64,000 nt of DNA from Kaistella flava (ex Peng et al. 2021) (GTDB lineage Bacteria > Bacteroidota > Bacteroidia > Flavobacteriales > Weeksellaceae). The DNA lies in NCBI RefSeq assembly GCF_015191005.1, contig NZ_CP040442.1:3472001-3536000 (forward strand), written 5' to 3'. The notes beneath the pieces were generated by a model that was not told the origin of the DNA, did no database searches, and was given only the letters and a program-made list of their open reading frames with translations. Position 1 is the first letter of the stretch. Each line of letters begins with the position of its first letter. Positions 48,788 to 58,643 of the stretch are shown here, piece by piece. The position numbers were made by a program, and so were the translations under genes.

Positions 48788-50473
48788 TTATTCTGGTTTG
48801 AAACCATCTTTTAAAGTTACCGTTCTGTTGAATACTAATTTCTCAGCAGAAGAATCTCTGTCTTTAGTAAAATACCCGATTCTTTGGAACTGGTATGGAT
48901 GACCAATTTCAGCGTGTTCTAAACTTGGTTCTGCAAATCCCTGAACAAGTTTTAAACTTTCAGGATTAATGAATTGCATGAAGTCAGTTTCCTTTTCAGC
49001 GTCTGGTTGTGGCGTGGTAAATAAACGGTCGTAAATTCTCACTTCCACTGGAATCGCATGCTTTGCCGAAACCCAATGTAAAGTGCCTTTTACTTTTCTT
49101 AAACTTTCTTCAGTTCCACTTCCTGATTTGCTTTTCTCGTCGTAGGTTGCATAAATGGTTGTGATTTCACCATTTTCATCTTTATCTACGCTTTCGGCTT
49201 TAATGATATAAGCCGATTTCAAACGAACTTCTCCACCTAATTTCAAACGGAAAAACTTCTTATTTCCTTCTTCTTTAAAGTCTTCACGCTCGATATATAA
49301 TTCTTTCGAGAAAGGAACTTCTCTTATTCCTGCGTCTTCTTGCTCTGGATTGTTTTCCGTTTCTAAAAATTCTTCCTCGTTTTCCGGATAATTAGTAATC
49401 ACCAATTTCACTGGATCTACAACTGCCATAACGCGAGTTGCAATTTTATTTAAATCTTCTCTTACGAAAAACTCCAGCAATTGAATGTCGATTAGATTTT
49501 CTCTCTTCGCAACACCAACTCTGTCGATGAATCTTTTAATAGAAGTCGCTGTAAAACCTAATCGTCGCATTCCAGAAATGGTCGGCATTCTTGGGTCGTC
49601 CCAACCTGTTACTGCATTTTCTGCGACAAGTCTTTGTAATTTTCTTTTAGAAGTAATCATGTAAGAAACATTCATTCGTGCAAATTCACGTTGTTTGTTT
49701 CTTGTTTTTTCTTTGTCGTAAACCTGATCCAAATACCAATCGTATAACGGTCGGTGATTTTCGAATTCCAATGAACATAACGAGTGAGAAATCTGTTCGA
49801 TATAATCAGACTCACCATGTGCCCAATCGTACATCGGATAAATTTTCCATTTGTCACCAGTTCGGTGATGCGGTCTTTTTAGAATACGATACATCACAGG
49901 ATCGCGCATATTCATATTCGGAGAAGTCATATCGATTTTTGCACGAAGCGACATGGTGCCTTCTTCAAATTCTCCATTTTTCATTTTTTCAAAAAGTTCT
50001 AAACTTTCCTCAATCGGACGGTTTCTATATGGAGATTCAACTCCATCTTCGAAAGGTGTTTTTCTTTGTTCCGTGATTTTTTCTGATGGTTGCTCATCGA
50101 TATATGCTTTTTGATCTTTAATCATCTGAACAGCCCAATCATATAATTGGTCGAAATAATCCGACGCGTATAATTCTTGATCGTATTTAAAACCCAACCA
50201 ATCAATATCCGCTTTAATGGAATCTACAAATTCCTGTTCTTCTTTTTCTGGATTGGTATCATCGAAACGAAGATTTACGGGAGCGCCATATTTTTCGCCC
50301 AAACCGAAATTAATACAAATCGCTTTGGTATGACCTACATGCAAGTAACCATTTGGTTCTGGCGGAAAGCGAAAACGTAATTTCTCTTTCGGAAAACCAT
50401 TCGCTAAATCTTCTTCTATAATTTGTTCAATAAAATTGAGGGATTTTTTATCTTCTTCCATAGGATTGTTCAT
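48788..50473 (-). CDS. glnS: glutaminyl-tRNA synthetase
   Basis: A 561-residue class I aminoacyl-tRNA synthetase of GlnRS length. The HIGH motif is HVGHT in PPEPNGYLHVGHTKA near residue 44, the KMSKS-like motif is MITSKRKLQ near 272, and the anticodon-binding C-terminal beta-barrels end FNRTVTLKDGFKPE. VNLRFDDTNPEKE near 68 is the GlnRS/GluRS signature. Two starts are close: ATG at 50473 (MNNP) and ATG at 50461 (MEEDKK). The first is exactly 4 bases after a full promoter element, so a leaderless start there is possible; the second would have a leader of about 12 bases. Confidence 0.96.
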   Translation of the reverse strand: MNNPMEEDKKSLNFIEQIIEEDLANGFPKEKLRFRFPPEPNGYLHVGHTKAICINFGLGEKYGAPVNLRFDDTNPEKEEQEFVDSIKADIDWLGFKYDQELYASDYFDQLYDWAVQMIKDQKAYIDEQPSEKITEQRKTPFEDGVESPYRNRPIEESLELFEKMKNGEFEEGTMSLRAKIDMTSPNMNMRDPVMYRILKRPHHRTGDKWKIYPMYDWAHGESDYIEQISHSLCSLEFENHRPLYDWYLDQVYDKEKTRNKQREFARMNVSYMITSKRKLQRLVAENAVTGWDDPRMPTISGMRRLGFTATSIKRFIDRVGVAKRENLIDIQLLEFFVREDLNKIATRVMAVVDPVKLVITNYPENEEEFLETENNPEQEDAGIREVPFSKELYIEREDFKEEGNKKFFRLKLGGEVRLKSAYIIKAESVDKDENGEITTIYATYDEKSKSGSGTEESLRKVKGTLHWVSAKHAIPVEVRIYDRLFTTPQPDAEKETDFMQFINPESLKLVQGFAEPSLEHAEIGHPYQFQRIGYFTKDRDSSAEKLVFNRTVTLKDGFKPE

Positions 50474-50477
50474 TTGG

Positions 50478-50485
50478 CAAATTTA
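50478..50485 (-). promoter_or_regulatory. -7 promoter element of glnS, leaderless spacing
   Basis: The minus strand reads TAAATTTG, then CCAA, then ATG at 50473. Confidence 0.6.
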
Positions 50486-50712
50486 GCGAAAAGTGAGGAA
50501 AAGAAAAAGTAGAATCAATCAGCGTTTTTGTTAAAATTAACAGTCAATATTTCTATGAATATGATGAATTACAATTCACTGTTTTAAAATGTGCTCCTCA
50601 GAGAGTGATAAGTAGTGAAAAAAATGGTAACTTTAAATGTGGAGTAGAATGGGATTCAGTTACTTACTCGCTGAGTCTAGTTAAGTTTAACTAGTTTGTT
50701 AATTTGTTTTAA

Positions 50713-51312
50713 ATGCTTATTTGGCAAGAAATCCTTTATTTGGCGTTCATTTATGGATGTCTTGTACTTTCTTTTTTTTGCCGAAAAAGAAAGAGCTCTA
50801 TATTGTATGTCTATTTTATTATTGTTTGTTCTTTAGAAACAGTTCCGTATTTTTTTTCTATTCATTATTATCGCCTTTATTCTTTCGGCTCGTTGCTCTA
50901 TATTTTATTTTTTACGTATTATTTCTCCAAACAACTTTTAAGACAAAAGATTAAAGTATACATTATTGGATTGCTTTCTTTTTTTAGCAGTTTGATTGTT
51001 ATTTTTAATTCAGAAAAAGAGTATTCAATTTCTTTGGCTATTATCCTTTCAGTATTTTATATTTCTCTTTCGCTTCTTTATTTTTTCTATCAGTTGAAGA
51101 GTAAAAGTTCGGTGTTTATTATTCAGAAAGAAGCATTTTGGGTAAGCATGGCCCTTATTTTATGGAGTATATTTTTTCTTTTCCAAATAGTGCCCATGTA
51201 TTGGTTTGAAGAAAATGATTTGCCCTTTTTAGAATTCATCAATCATATTTTTAGAATCGGCACGTTGATGATCTATTTATTTTTTGTAGTTGCTATTACC
51301 CGTAAATATTAA
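50713..51312 (+). CDS. multi-helix membrane protein next to a histidine kinase
   Basis: A 199-residue protein with six to seven predicted membrane helices spread over its length and almost no soluble loops. It ends VVAITRKY, 11 bases before the histidine kinase gene. I do not recognise a family. The pairing suggests a membrane sensor or partner for the kinase, by inference only. Confidence 0.65.
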   Translation: MLIWQEILYLAFIYGCLVLSFFCRKRKSSILYVYFIIVCSLETVPYFFSIHYYRLYSFGSLLYILFFTYYFSKQLLRQKIKVYIIGLLSFFSSLIVIFNSEKEYSISLAIILSVFYISLSLLYFFYQLKSKSSVFIIQKEAFWVSMALILWSIFFLFQIVPMYWFEENDLPFLEFINHIFRIGTLMIYLFFVVAITRKY

Positions 51313-51323
51313 ATCAAAATCCA

Positions 51324-52112
51324 ATGAAATCATCTCTTCCTTTTGAAATTAAACTCACCTATTTTCTCGCAGTTGTTTTATTGGTGGTATTTGTGGGTTT
51401 TCTCATTTTTATTGTCGTGCTTTCTAATCGGAAGCAGGTAATTTCTCAAAAGGAAAATGAACTTAAAGATGCGGAGTTTAAAAATATATTACTTCAAAAA
51501 GAGATAGAAGTACAGAAAGAAGCGGAACGGGAAAGGCTGCGAATCTCCCGTGATATGCATGATGACTTTGGATCAGGCATTTCTGCTTTAAAACTTCAGG
51601 TTGAATTTTTGAAACTTTCAAAGCATGAGGGATTTCTCGATGAACACATCAACGATTTATTAAAAAGTTGCGATGACTTGAATCATTCGATGCGGGAAAT
51701 GTTGTGGGGTTTGAATTCTACTAATGATAGTTTAGAAAGCCTTGTTAATTATGTGACTATTTATGCGGTTAATTTTTTCAAAAAGACAAAGATAAAACCT
51801 CATATTCAAAATGCTGGATATCAAAATAAAATCATTGGTGCAGTAACTCGGAGAAATCTTTATTTGTGTGTAAAAGAAGCTTTGAATAATATTTATAAAC
51901 ACAGTTTAGCAGAGAACGTGATTATCAGTTTTGAACAAGTCGAACATCAGTTTATAATTGATATTATAGATGATGGAGTAGGATTAAAACCTGAGAGTCC
52001 GTGCGGAAATGGCTTTGCAAATATGGACAGTCGGATGAATTCTATGAATGGTGAATTCAGAATTGTTCCGTCTGAAGTTGGTTTGCATTTGCAGTTTGTG
52101 TTGCAACTATAG
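51324..52112 (+). CDS. sensor histidine kinase, HisKA_3 / NarX-LuxR type
   Basis: A 262-residue kinase. One transmembrane helix (residues 12-33), a coiled coil (38-72), the dimerisation and phosphoacceptor segment RISRDMHDDFGSGISALKLQ with His79, then a HATPase domain (N box KEALNNIYKHS near 190, DDGVGL near 217, GNGFANMDSRM near 230). This class usually phosphorylates LuxR-type response regulators encoded next door. No such gene follows; the next 929 bases have no regulator. Confidence 0.88.
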   Translation: MKSSLPFEIKLTYFLAVVLLVVFVGFLIFIVVLSNRKQVISQKENELKDAEFKNILLQKEIEVQKEAERERLRISRDMHDDFGSGISALKLQVEFLKLSKHEGFLDEHINDLLKSCDDLNHSMREMLWGLNSTNDSLESLVNYVTIYAVNFFKKTKIKPHIQNAGYQNKIIGAVTRRNLYLCVKEALNNIYKHSLAENVIISFEQVEHQFIIDIIDDGVGLKPESPCGNGFANMDSRMNSMNGEFRIVPSEVGLHLQFVLQL

Positions 52113-53041
52113 CAGACTTTTTAGCGCTGTAAAATGGAGGATTATTTAAAGTTATAAGTGGATTCTGTATAGAGTTTGAATAGTAATACATGAATGCTGA
52201 TATAGATTAAGCATCTACGTTAATCGTAAAGACACTTATCTGGTATTTCTCAATTTTCGAAAAATATTCTGTCACCAAGATTGCGGAAAATGGGGCCGAG
52301 CGAATTTTCAAAAATTAAAGATGTGATTTCGGTTATAAATTGTACCGAAGTGAAAAATGACTTGATCACTAATTTTAGATTTCAGGTAGGAAATCACTGG
52401 AATTATTTATCGAGTTCTTCTTTAAAATCAGATGTGATTTTTGTTTTAAATGATACAGATCAAAAATTAATTACTAAAAGAAAAGGTATTGATGATCAAT
52501 AGTCTTTGTTGATTTTGAATGGTATGAATTAATTAGCATTTGTATTTTCTTTTAATATTTATCTTTTTATTTTAAAGTTAAATCGACAGCCTTGTACAAG
52601 CCAATTTAATTATGATTAATTTACTCACTGTGTTTGTATTTTAAATATTTTTTTAACTTTATAAAGGTTTTTAACTGTAAATTATTTATTAATAATTATG
52701 TAAAATAATAGTTGTTATTTTCATATTCTCAATCAGGTTGTAATGTTGCTTATGACAGTAAGTTCTCACTATAGCTGCTTTCGTTATAAAAATTCTGATA
52801 TTGTAATTGTTATTGTAGTGCTATTTTTACTCTGATGTATGGTATTGGAAGTAAGTGTATTATAGTATAGTTTTTATTAGTATTATCCGCTCCGCCATTT
52901 TATAGTCATTCCTTCTAATTTAACATAATATTTGGTTTTTGGATATAATGTCGTAGATTGCAGACTCAAAATACAGGAAATTTCTTTCCGAAAAAACACA
53001 AATTTTGAAAGGTAAACAATAGAAAAAACTTAATAAATGCT
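52113..53041. other. 929-base gap after the kinase, no convincing gene
   Basis: AT-rich. A 73-codon frame at 52281-52502 starts with TTG and has no recognisable domain. Short phrases such as VTKIAENGAERIF (about 52268-52315, another frame) and SDVIFVLND (52428-52454) faintly resemble response-regulator receiver pieces, which would fit a decayed partner of the kinase, but they are too short to prove it. Nothing else is recognised in 52503-53041, apart from the leader of the next gene. Confidence 0.4.
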
Positions 53042-56000
53042 ATGCATAGAAGAGTAATTTTTTTAACATTGACCTTTTTGATATGCTACTTACCTTTAAT
53101 AGGTCAGCAGTCAAATAATGCTGTAAAAATTATTGACAGCTTGGGCAATGAAAATCCCGTTTTAAATTGTAGTTATCCTTTTGATGGCAAGTGTTTAAAA
53201 TTGAAAACAACCTTCCCGGAATTTCATGAAACAACCATTTACGCGGTTTCTAAAGAAAATTTTACACCTTATGGTGCTTTCAATGAAGGAACATCCGTGG
53301 GTGCTGATGCTGATGATTTATTTATTAATAGAATAAAACTTCCTTTTAATTTTTGCTATTTTGGTAATAATTACCGTGAATTTGTCATTGGCAGTAATGG
53401 CGTAATTACTTTTGATACGGGCCAGTTAGGAAAAGTAAATTATCCAAATGTGGATTATTTAAATCCAAGCAGCGCTCTACCTAAAAATATGATTTTTGGG
53501 GTTTTCAGTGATTTAGTCTTTTCGAAAAATAACGATTCCGAAATTTATTATCGTGTTACAGGAACGGCTCCCTATAGAAAATTCATTATAAATTTTTATA
53601 AAGGAAGACTTCTTGGCTGCAATCAAACGGTTACCTCGCAAATTGTTCTGTCTGAAAGTTCTAATGAAGTTGAAGCTTTTGTAGAAAATAAACCACTTTC
53701 ATGTTCAGATTCAAAATTTAAAAATGCGTTGTTAGGGGTAATAAATGCAGATGGTACTAAAGGATATTCTCCACCAGAAAGAAATACAGGTGTTTGGGAG
53801 TCAAACAATGAAGCGTGGAAATTTACACCTTCCGGTTCAACGATTATTCCGGAAATTTCTTGGTATAACTCTAATAACGAAAATATCGGAGAAGGAGATA
53901 CGGTAACGGTATGTCCTGATAAGAATGAGATTTATAAGGTGAAAATTAAATATAAAATCTGCGGGAATTTAGATTTAATTTTAGAAGGTAGCTCTTCTGT
54001 AACTTTTGCCGCAGATTTTCCGGTAGCGAATAATCACACAGAAATTTTCTGTAATGGAAATTCTTTTAACGTTAATCTTAGAAACTACGTTTCCAAACTT
54101 ACTCCACAGAATCCTTCCATTTTACTCCTCAGTTTTCATAACTCGATTTCTGATGCACAAAACAATATTAATCCACAGCCTGAAAATTTTGTACTGACTG
54201 AAAATAAAACTTTTTATGTACGTGTTCAAAATGCTTCTGATCCGACTTGCTTTCGTACTTCAGTTTTAAATTTGCAACTCATTTCCTCAAGCTTACTAAC
54301 AGATTTAGTTAGTATTTGTGATATTAATAATGACGGTATAGAAAAGAATTATCAGCTTTCTACTTTGAACTCGCAACTATTGTCTTCGCCGATTAATGGA
54401 AGCATCCACTATTTTTTATCACAAGCAGATGCAGATAATAACAGGAATGAGATTAAAGTAATAAATGTTATTGATAATCTTAAGTTATACTTAAAATATA
54501 AAACGCCTACCTGCAGCCAAATATTTGGGCCTATTACTTTAAATTTAACACCTTCACCAGTTGTTAATTCACCAATTGATTTCCAATTTACCACCTGTGA
54601 TTTTAAACGTGATTTTGTGGAGCCTTTTAATTTCTTAGAAATTATTGGACCATTGATAACGAATGATTCTGAAGTAATAATACGTTTCTATGACACTAAT
54701 CAAAAGGCTTATAGTGGAGTCGGCTCAACTTTAACTACCATTAAGGAAGGTAAATATGCCATTTATTCCAGGGTAGAAATCCCTGGTGGATGCTTTAGTA
54801 TTGCAGTTATTAATTTAGATATTACTTTTACAAAAGTAGAGTCTAAAAATAGTGAGGTTTATATCTGTTTTGATGGTACCGAGGATATTACTATTAATAT
54901 AGATCATTATGCTCCGGCTATGTTATTAGATTCTCCAATCGGAATTAGCACTTCTTATTTTTTATCTGAGGCAGATGCAGAAAATGATAGAAATCCGATT
55001 ACAAATCTTCAAACTATTACAGGGAATGGTAATCTGGTAACCAAGAGTTTCTTCGTTAAATTTAAAGATTCTACGGGCTGTTATGCCGTAAAAGCACTAA
55101 AGGTTAGTTTAATTCATCTTATAATTAATCAATCCAACTTTGATATCTGTGATTTTCATAATGATGGTAAAGAGGATGTGATTTTATCTACACTAAATAA
55201 AAAAATTACTGGAGCACAAAATGCAACTGTTTCGTACTTTACAAGTTTTTCAGATGCACAGAGTAACAGCAATCCGAAAAGTATTTATAATGTTCAAAAT
55301 TCCGCAAGACTTTTTGTAAGACTACAATCGTACGATTGTTCAGAAGTGTTTGAAATAAATATAAATTTAGTGAAGACTCCCGTTGTAAAACTTAATTTTG
55401 ACACGGTACGAAATGCGGTTTGTGATAATAATAATGATGGGCAGGAACCTTTTGATCTTAGGACGGTGCAGTCTCAAATTTATAATGGAATCGATCCTGT
55501 TACATTTCAATATTATAAAAGGTATAATCCCACCGACAATTCTTTAAGTGATCTTATTGCAACACCGTCATCATTTATCGCCACGGAATCCAATGTCGTT
55601 TATGCAAAAGTTTCCTTTACGAGTGGATGTTATTCCGTGAGTACCATAAATATTAAGTTAAGTTTTTTACCGACGATTGTTTTAAAGCCTGCAATTCTGC
55701 AAAAATGTGATTATAAATTTGATTTAAATGAAACTTTTAATTTAAACGATGCATTACCACAATTATTTATACAAAGTGAAAACACAATCCCACGCGGAGA
55801 TCTGCTTGTTACTTATTATAAAACAGAAGATGATGCCAACGCTGGCAATTCTGCAGCTCAAATTAATGCTACTGTAATTACTGTTAAATCTAAAATAACT
55901 TTTTGGGCCAGATTTACTTCTAAATCTACCTCGTGTTATTCTGTTTCACCTATTGAACTTCAAACGTATTTCCCGCCAAAAGGAAGGAATTCCGTTATAG

Positions 56001-57256
56001 CAGATTTATGTGATGATAATTTAGATGGTTTCTATGATGTTAATTTAACGAGTTATATCGACAATATGGTTTATACCAAAAGTGATGATAATAATTTTAC
56101 ATTTTTCTTTACTAAAGCTGAAGCTGAAACCTTTACCAATCAGATTGCTCATCCTGATCAATTCAAAATAAAACCTTCACTTACCAGAATCTGGGTCCGA
56201 GTGGAAAATATCGCTGGATGTTTTGATACGGCATTTGTAGATTTTGATTTTGGTAAAAAAATGACATTTAATAATGACGGTCCTTTTACGGTAAAAAATG
56301 TTTGTGATGTAGGAAATGACGGTAGAGAAAAAGTAAATCTCACCCAATTTGAGAATTTGATATATAATAGTCAAGCGAATTACGTCTATTATCCTACTGT
56401 TTTAGACCTTAATAATGATACCAACAGAATAAGCACGCCGCAAGAATATGTGTTCGATGAAAAGATAGGGCCTAAAAAAATATACGCCAAAGTAAGTACT
56501 TCTGGATTTTGTCCTAATCTTGTGCAAATAAATTTAACACTTAAAAAAGGACCTGTGTTTTCATTACCAGACTATTTTTTTTGTGCGGAAGGTCATGTTG
56601 ATATTAAGCCCGATTTTTCTAATTTAGATATTATTGGTTTTAAATGGTTTGATCCTGATGGAAAGGAACTTTCTACCAATCAAGAATTATTGGGTATCAA
56701 AAAAGAAGGTACTTACCAACTCAATTTGACTGCTTCGAACGGTTGTTCTACTTTGATAAACTTTAAGGTTAGCATCAAAGAAACTCCAGTAATTGTTAAT
56801 TTAGTCGCCAATGGAAATTCCTATACCGTTATCGCAACCGGAAGCAAAAAGATTCTTTACTCCATCGACGGCCTTAACTATCAAGAAACGAATGTTTTCT
56901 ATAATCTACCTTATGGCGTAATCACATTTTATGTGAAATTTGAAGATTCAGATTGTAATCCGCAAATAAAAAAAGGTTTGGTTCTAAATATTAAAAATGC
57001 TTTCAGTCCAAATGACGATGGTATTAATGATACATGGATTATTGACGATCTGAATGTTTTCGACGGTCAAAAAACCAACTTAAAAGTATTCAATAGATTC
57101 AAGGAAAAGATTTTTGAACAGGAAAGTGCAACACGTTTAGAATGGAATGGTAAAACTTTAGGCCGCGTCGTTCCTTCCGATTCTTACTGGTATGTTTTAA
57201 CTTTGTCTGATGGCAGCGTTTTTACAGGCTGGGTTTTATTGAAAAACAGACACTAG
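53042..57256 (+). CDS. large T9SS type B secreted surface protein with CDxNNDG repeats
   Basis: A 1404-residue protein. A signal peptide (cut near LIGQ, residue 21) is followed by a domain with FCYFGNNYREFVIGSNG near 105, then about eight repeats of roughly 94 residues. Each repeat has a Cys motif related to CDxNNDGxxxFxL (near residues 425, 518, 607, 702, 793, 889, 989, 1088) and a later YFxSxADAxxxxNPI-like stretch. The C-terminus (NAFSPNDDGINDTWII ... SDSYWYVLTLSDGSVFTGWVLLKNRH) is the T9SS type B sorting domain, also called gliding-motility-associated C-terminal domain. It should be exported by the machine that includes GldKLMN, and act at the cell surface, probably in adhesion. Confidence 0.9.
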   Translation: MHRRVIFLTLTFLICYLPLIGQQSNNAVKIIDSLGNENPVLNCSYPFDGKCLKLKTTFPEFHETTIYAVSKENFTPYGAFNEGTSVGADADDLFINRIKLPFNFCYFGNNYREFVIGSNGVITFDTGQLGKVNYPNVDYLNPSSALPKNMIFGVFSDLVFSKNNDSEIYYRVTGTAPYRKFIINFYKGRLLGCNQTVTSQIVLSESSNEVEAFVENKPLSCSDSKFKNALLGVINADGTKGYSPPERNTGVWESNNEAWKFTPSGSTIIPEISWYNSNNENIGEGDTVTVCPDKNEIYKVKIKYKICGNLDLILEGSSSVTFAADFPVANNHTEIFCNGNSFNVNLRNYVSKLTPQNPSILLLSFHNSISDAQNNINPQPENFVLTENKTFYVRVQNASDPTCFRTSVLNLQLISSSLLTDLVSICDINNDGIEKNYQLSTLNSQLLSSPINGSIHYFLSQADADNNRNEIKVINVIDNLKLYLKYKTPTCSQIFGPITLNLTPSPVVNSPIDFQFTTCDFKRDFVEPFNFLEIIGPLITNDSEVIIRFYDTNQKAYSGVGSTLTTIKEGKYAIYSRVEIPGGCFSIAVINLDITFTKVESKNSEVYICFDGTEDITINIDHYAPAMLLDSPIGISTSYFLSEADAENDRNPITNLQTITGNGNLVTKSFFVKFKDSTGCYAVKALKVSLIHLIINQSNFDICDFHNDGKEDVILSTLNKKITGAQNATVSYFTSFSDAQSNSNPKSIYNVQNSARLFVRLQSYDCSEVFEININLVKTPVVKLNFDTVRNAVCDNNNDGQEPFDLRTVQSQIYNGIDPVTFQYYKRYNPTDNSLSDLIATPSSFIATESNVVYAKVSFTSGCYSVSTINIKLSFLPTIVLKPAILQKCDYKFDLNETFNLNDALPQLFIQSENTIPRGDLLVTYYKTEDDANAGNSAAQINATVITVKSKITFWARFTSKSTSCYSVSPIELQTYFPPKGRNSVIADLCDDNLDGFYDVNLTSYIDNMVYTKSDDNNFTFFFTKAEAETFTNQIAHPDQFKIKPSLTRIWVRVENIAGCFDTAFVDFDFGKKMTFNNDGPFTVKNVCDVGNDGREKVNLTQFENLIYNSQANYVYYPTVLDLNNDTNRISTPQEYVFDEKIGPKKIYAKVSTSGFCPNLVQINLTLKKGPVFSLPDYFFCAEGHVDIKPDFSNLDIIGFKWFDPDGKELSTNQELLGIKKEGTYQLNLTASNGCSTLINFKVSIKETPVIVNLVANGNSYTVIATGSKKILYSIDGLNYQETNVFYNLPYGVITFYVKFEDSDCNPQIKKGLVLNIKNAFSPNDDGINDTWIIDDLNVFDGQKTNLKVFNRFKEKIFEQESATRLEWNGKTLGRVVPSDSYWYVLTLSDGSVFTGWVLLKNRH

Positions 57257-57344
57257 ATCAACCATTGATTTAGAATTGAAGTCAAACAATTTCATCTTTT
57301 TTAAAAGACCTTCGTGAATTTTTAAATATGAACTTTCACTTCAA

Positions 57345-57352
57345 TATCTTTG
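57345..57352 (+). promoter_or_regulatory. -7 promoter element of ypdA, leaderless spacing
   Basis: TATCTTTG, then CAAA, then ATG at 57357. A full match at the same 4-base spacing as dusB and glnS. Confidence 0.65.
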
Positions 57353-57356
57353 CAAA

Positions 57357-58319
57357 ATGATTTTATATGATGTTATAATAATTGGTGGCGGTCCGATTGG
57401 TTTAAACTGCGCTTTGGAAGCAGAAAAAGCCGGACTTTCGTATCTTGTAATAGAAAAGGGAACGATTGTAAATTCGCTTTATAATTATCCTTTATACATG
57501 ACTTTTTTCTCGACAGCGGACAAATTGGAAATTGCGGATATTCCATTTATTTCTACTGCACCAAAACCAGGTAGAAGAGATGCTCTGGAATATTATCAGG
57601 GAATTTCGCGTCAGCGTAATATTAATATCAATTTATACGAAGAGGTTTTGAAAGTAACCAAACAAGAAAATTTCTTGGTAGAAACCACTAAAGATAAATA
57701 CCACGCAAAAAAGGTTATTATCTCCACGGGATTTTATGACATTCCTAATGTCATGAACGTAAAGGGCGAAGATCTGCCAAAAGTGAAACATTATTATTCG
57801 GAACCTTATCCTTATGCAAATCAAAAAATCGCGGTCATTGGCTCCAGTAATTCTGCCGTAGATGCCGCTTTAGAAACGTATAGAAAAGGAGCAGAAGTGA
57901 CCATGATTATCCGTCATTCCGAAATTTCAAAAAGTGTAAAATATTGGGTGAAACCTGATATTGAAAACCGCATTAAAGAAGGTAGTATTTCAGCTTATTT
58001 CAACGCTGAGGTTTTAGAAATAACTCCGAACACAATTATCTTTAAAGATGAAAATCAAACCGTTCATGAAATTCAAAATGATTTCGTTTTAGCGATGACA
58101 GGTTATCTTCCAAACTTTGAATTCCTGAAAGCTTGCGGTATAAAACTTCAGGGAGAGTGTCTCAATCCTTATTATAATGAAGATACGATGGAAACCAATG
58201 TTTCAGGTTTATATTTAGCCGGCGTCGTTTGTGGCGGAAAAGACACCCATCTCTGGTTCATAGAAAACTCGCGAATTCATGCGGAAATTATTATGAAAGA
58301 TATTTCGACCAGGATTTAA
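57357..58319 (+). CDS. ypdA: YpdA-family FAD/NAD(P) disulfide reductase-like protein
   Basis: A 320-residue flavoprotein. The FAD-binding VIIIGGGPIGLNCALEA is at residues 6-22 and a second dinucleotide site IAVIGSSNSAVDAALE near 160, with LAGVVCGGKDTHLWFIENSR near the C-terminus. It matches YpdA, the proposed bacillithiol disulfide reductase. It lacks the CxxC of thioredoxin reductases, as expected for this family. Bacillithiol use in this organism is inferred from the family only. Start at the ATG at 57357 agrees with family N-termini and implies a leaderless mRNA. Confidence 0.88.
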   Translation: MILYDVIIIGGGPIGLNCALEAEKAGLSYLVIEKGTIVNSLYNYPLYMTFFSTADKLEIADIPFISTAPKPGRRDALEYYQGISRQRNININLYEEVLKVTKQENFLVETTKDKYHAKKVIISTGFYDIPNVMNVKGEDLPKVKHYYSEPYPYANQKIAVIGSSNSAVDAALETYRKGAEVTMIIRHSEISKSVKYWVKPDIENRIKEGSISAYFNAEVLEITPNTIIFKDENQTVHEIQNDFVLAMTGYLPNFEFLKACGIKLQGECLNPYYNEDTMETNVSGLYLAGVVCGGKDTHLWFIENSRIHAEIIMKDISTRI

Positions 58320-58643
58320 AAACGTTGTCAAGGGTTTTAATGATTTTTTAGAAACCTCAAAAGAGACAAAAGACAATCTGAAAATAGCAAAGCAAAACAA
58401 TAAAAAAGCGATTTCCCTACTAGTTATAACTTTTGCAAACTTTTGAACAGCTTCTTAAAAATTAAACTTTTGCATCTTTTGCGGTTAAAAAAACGGTTAA
58501 AGTTTACCTTTAATTCTATCTCATTTGTAAATAATTAGTCAAGCGATAGTGTAAATGTACTTTGAAATCAGTGTGAAATTATTTTGATATCTTAGTTTAT
58601 TCTTTAGATTAAAAGCCCGTAACAACCAAAAAACTAAAATCTT
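58320..58643. other. 324-base gap with repeated ACTTTTGCA-type words
   Basis: No gene. Between 58425 and 58495 the words AACTTTTGCAAACTTTTGAA, AAACTTTTGCATCTTTTGCG and GGTTAAA recur; a similar phrase (AACTTTTGCATTC ... CTCTTTTGCGGTCTAAA) is at 27715-27775 after another gene. They resemble promoter -7 boxes by chance or a small dispersed repeat. No terminator is clear after ypdA. Confidence 0.35.

Noticed and set aside
52281..52502. 73-codon frame after the histidine kinase
   Set aside because: TTG start, no promoter or domain, and surrounding DNA looks decayed. Kept only as part of the gap description.
58425..58495. ACTTTTGCA-like words as a promoter cluster for the DUF3575 gene
   Set aside because: They have three instead of two bases between TA and TTTG or lack TA, and lie 150-220 bases from the gene. 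More likely a small repeat or chance.
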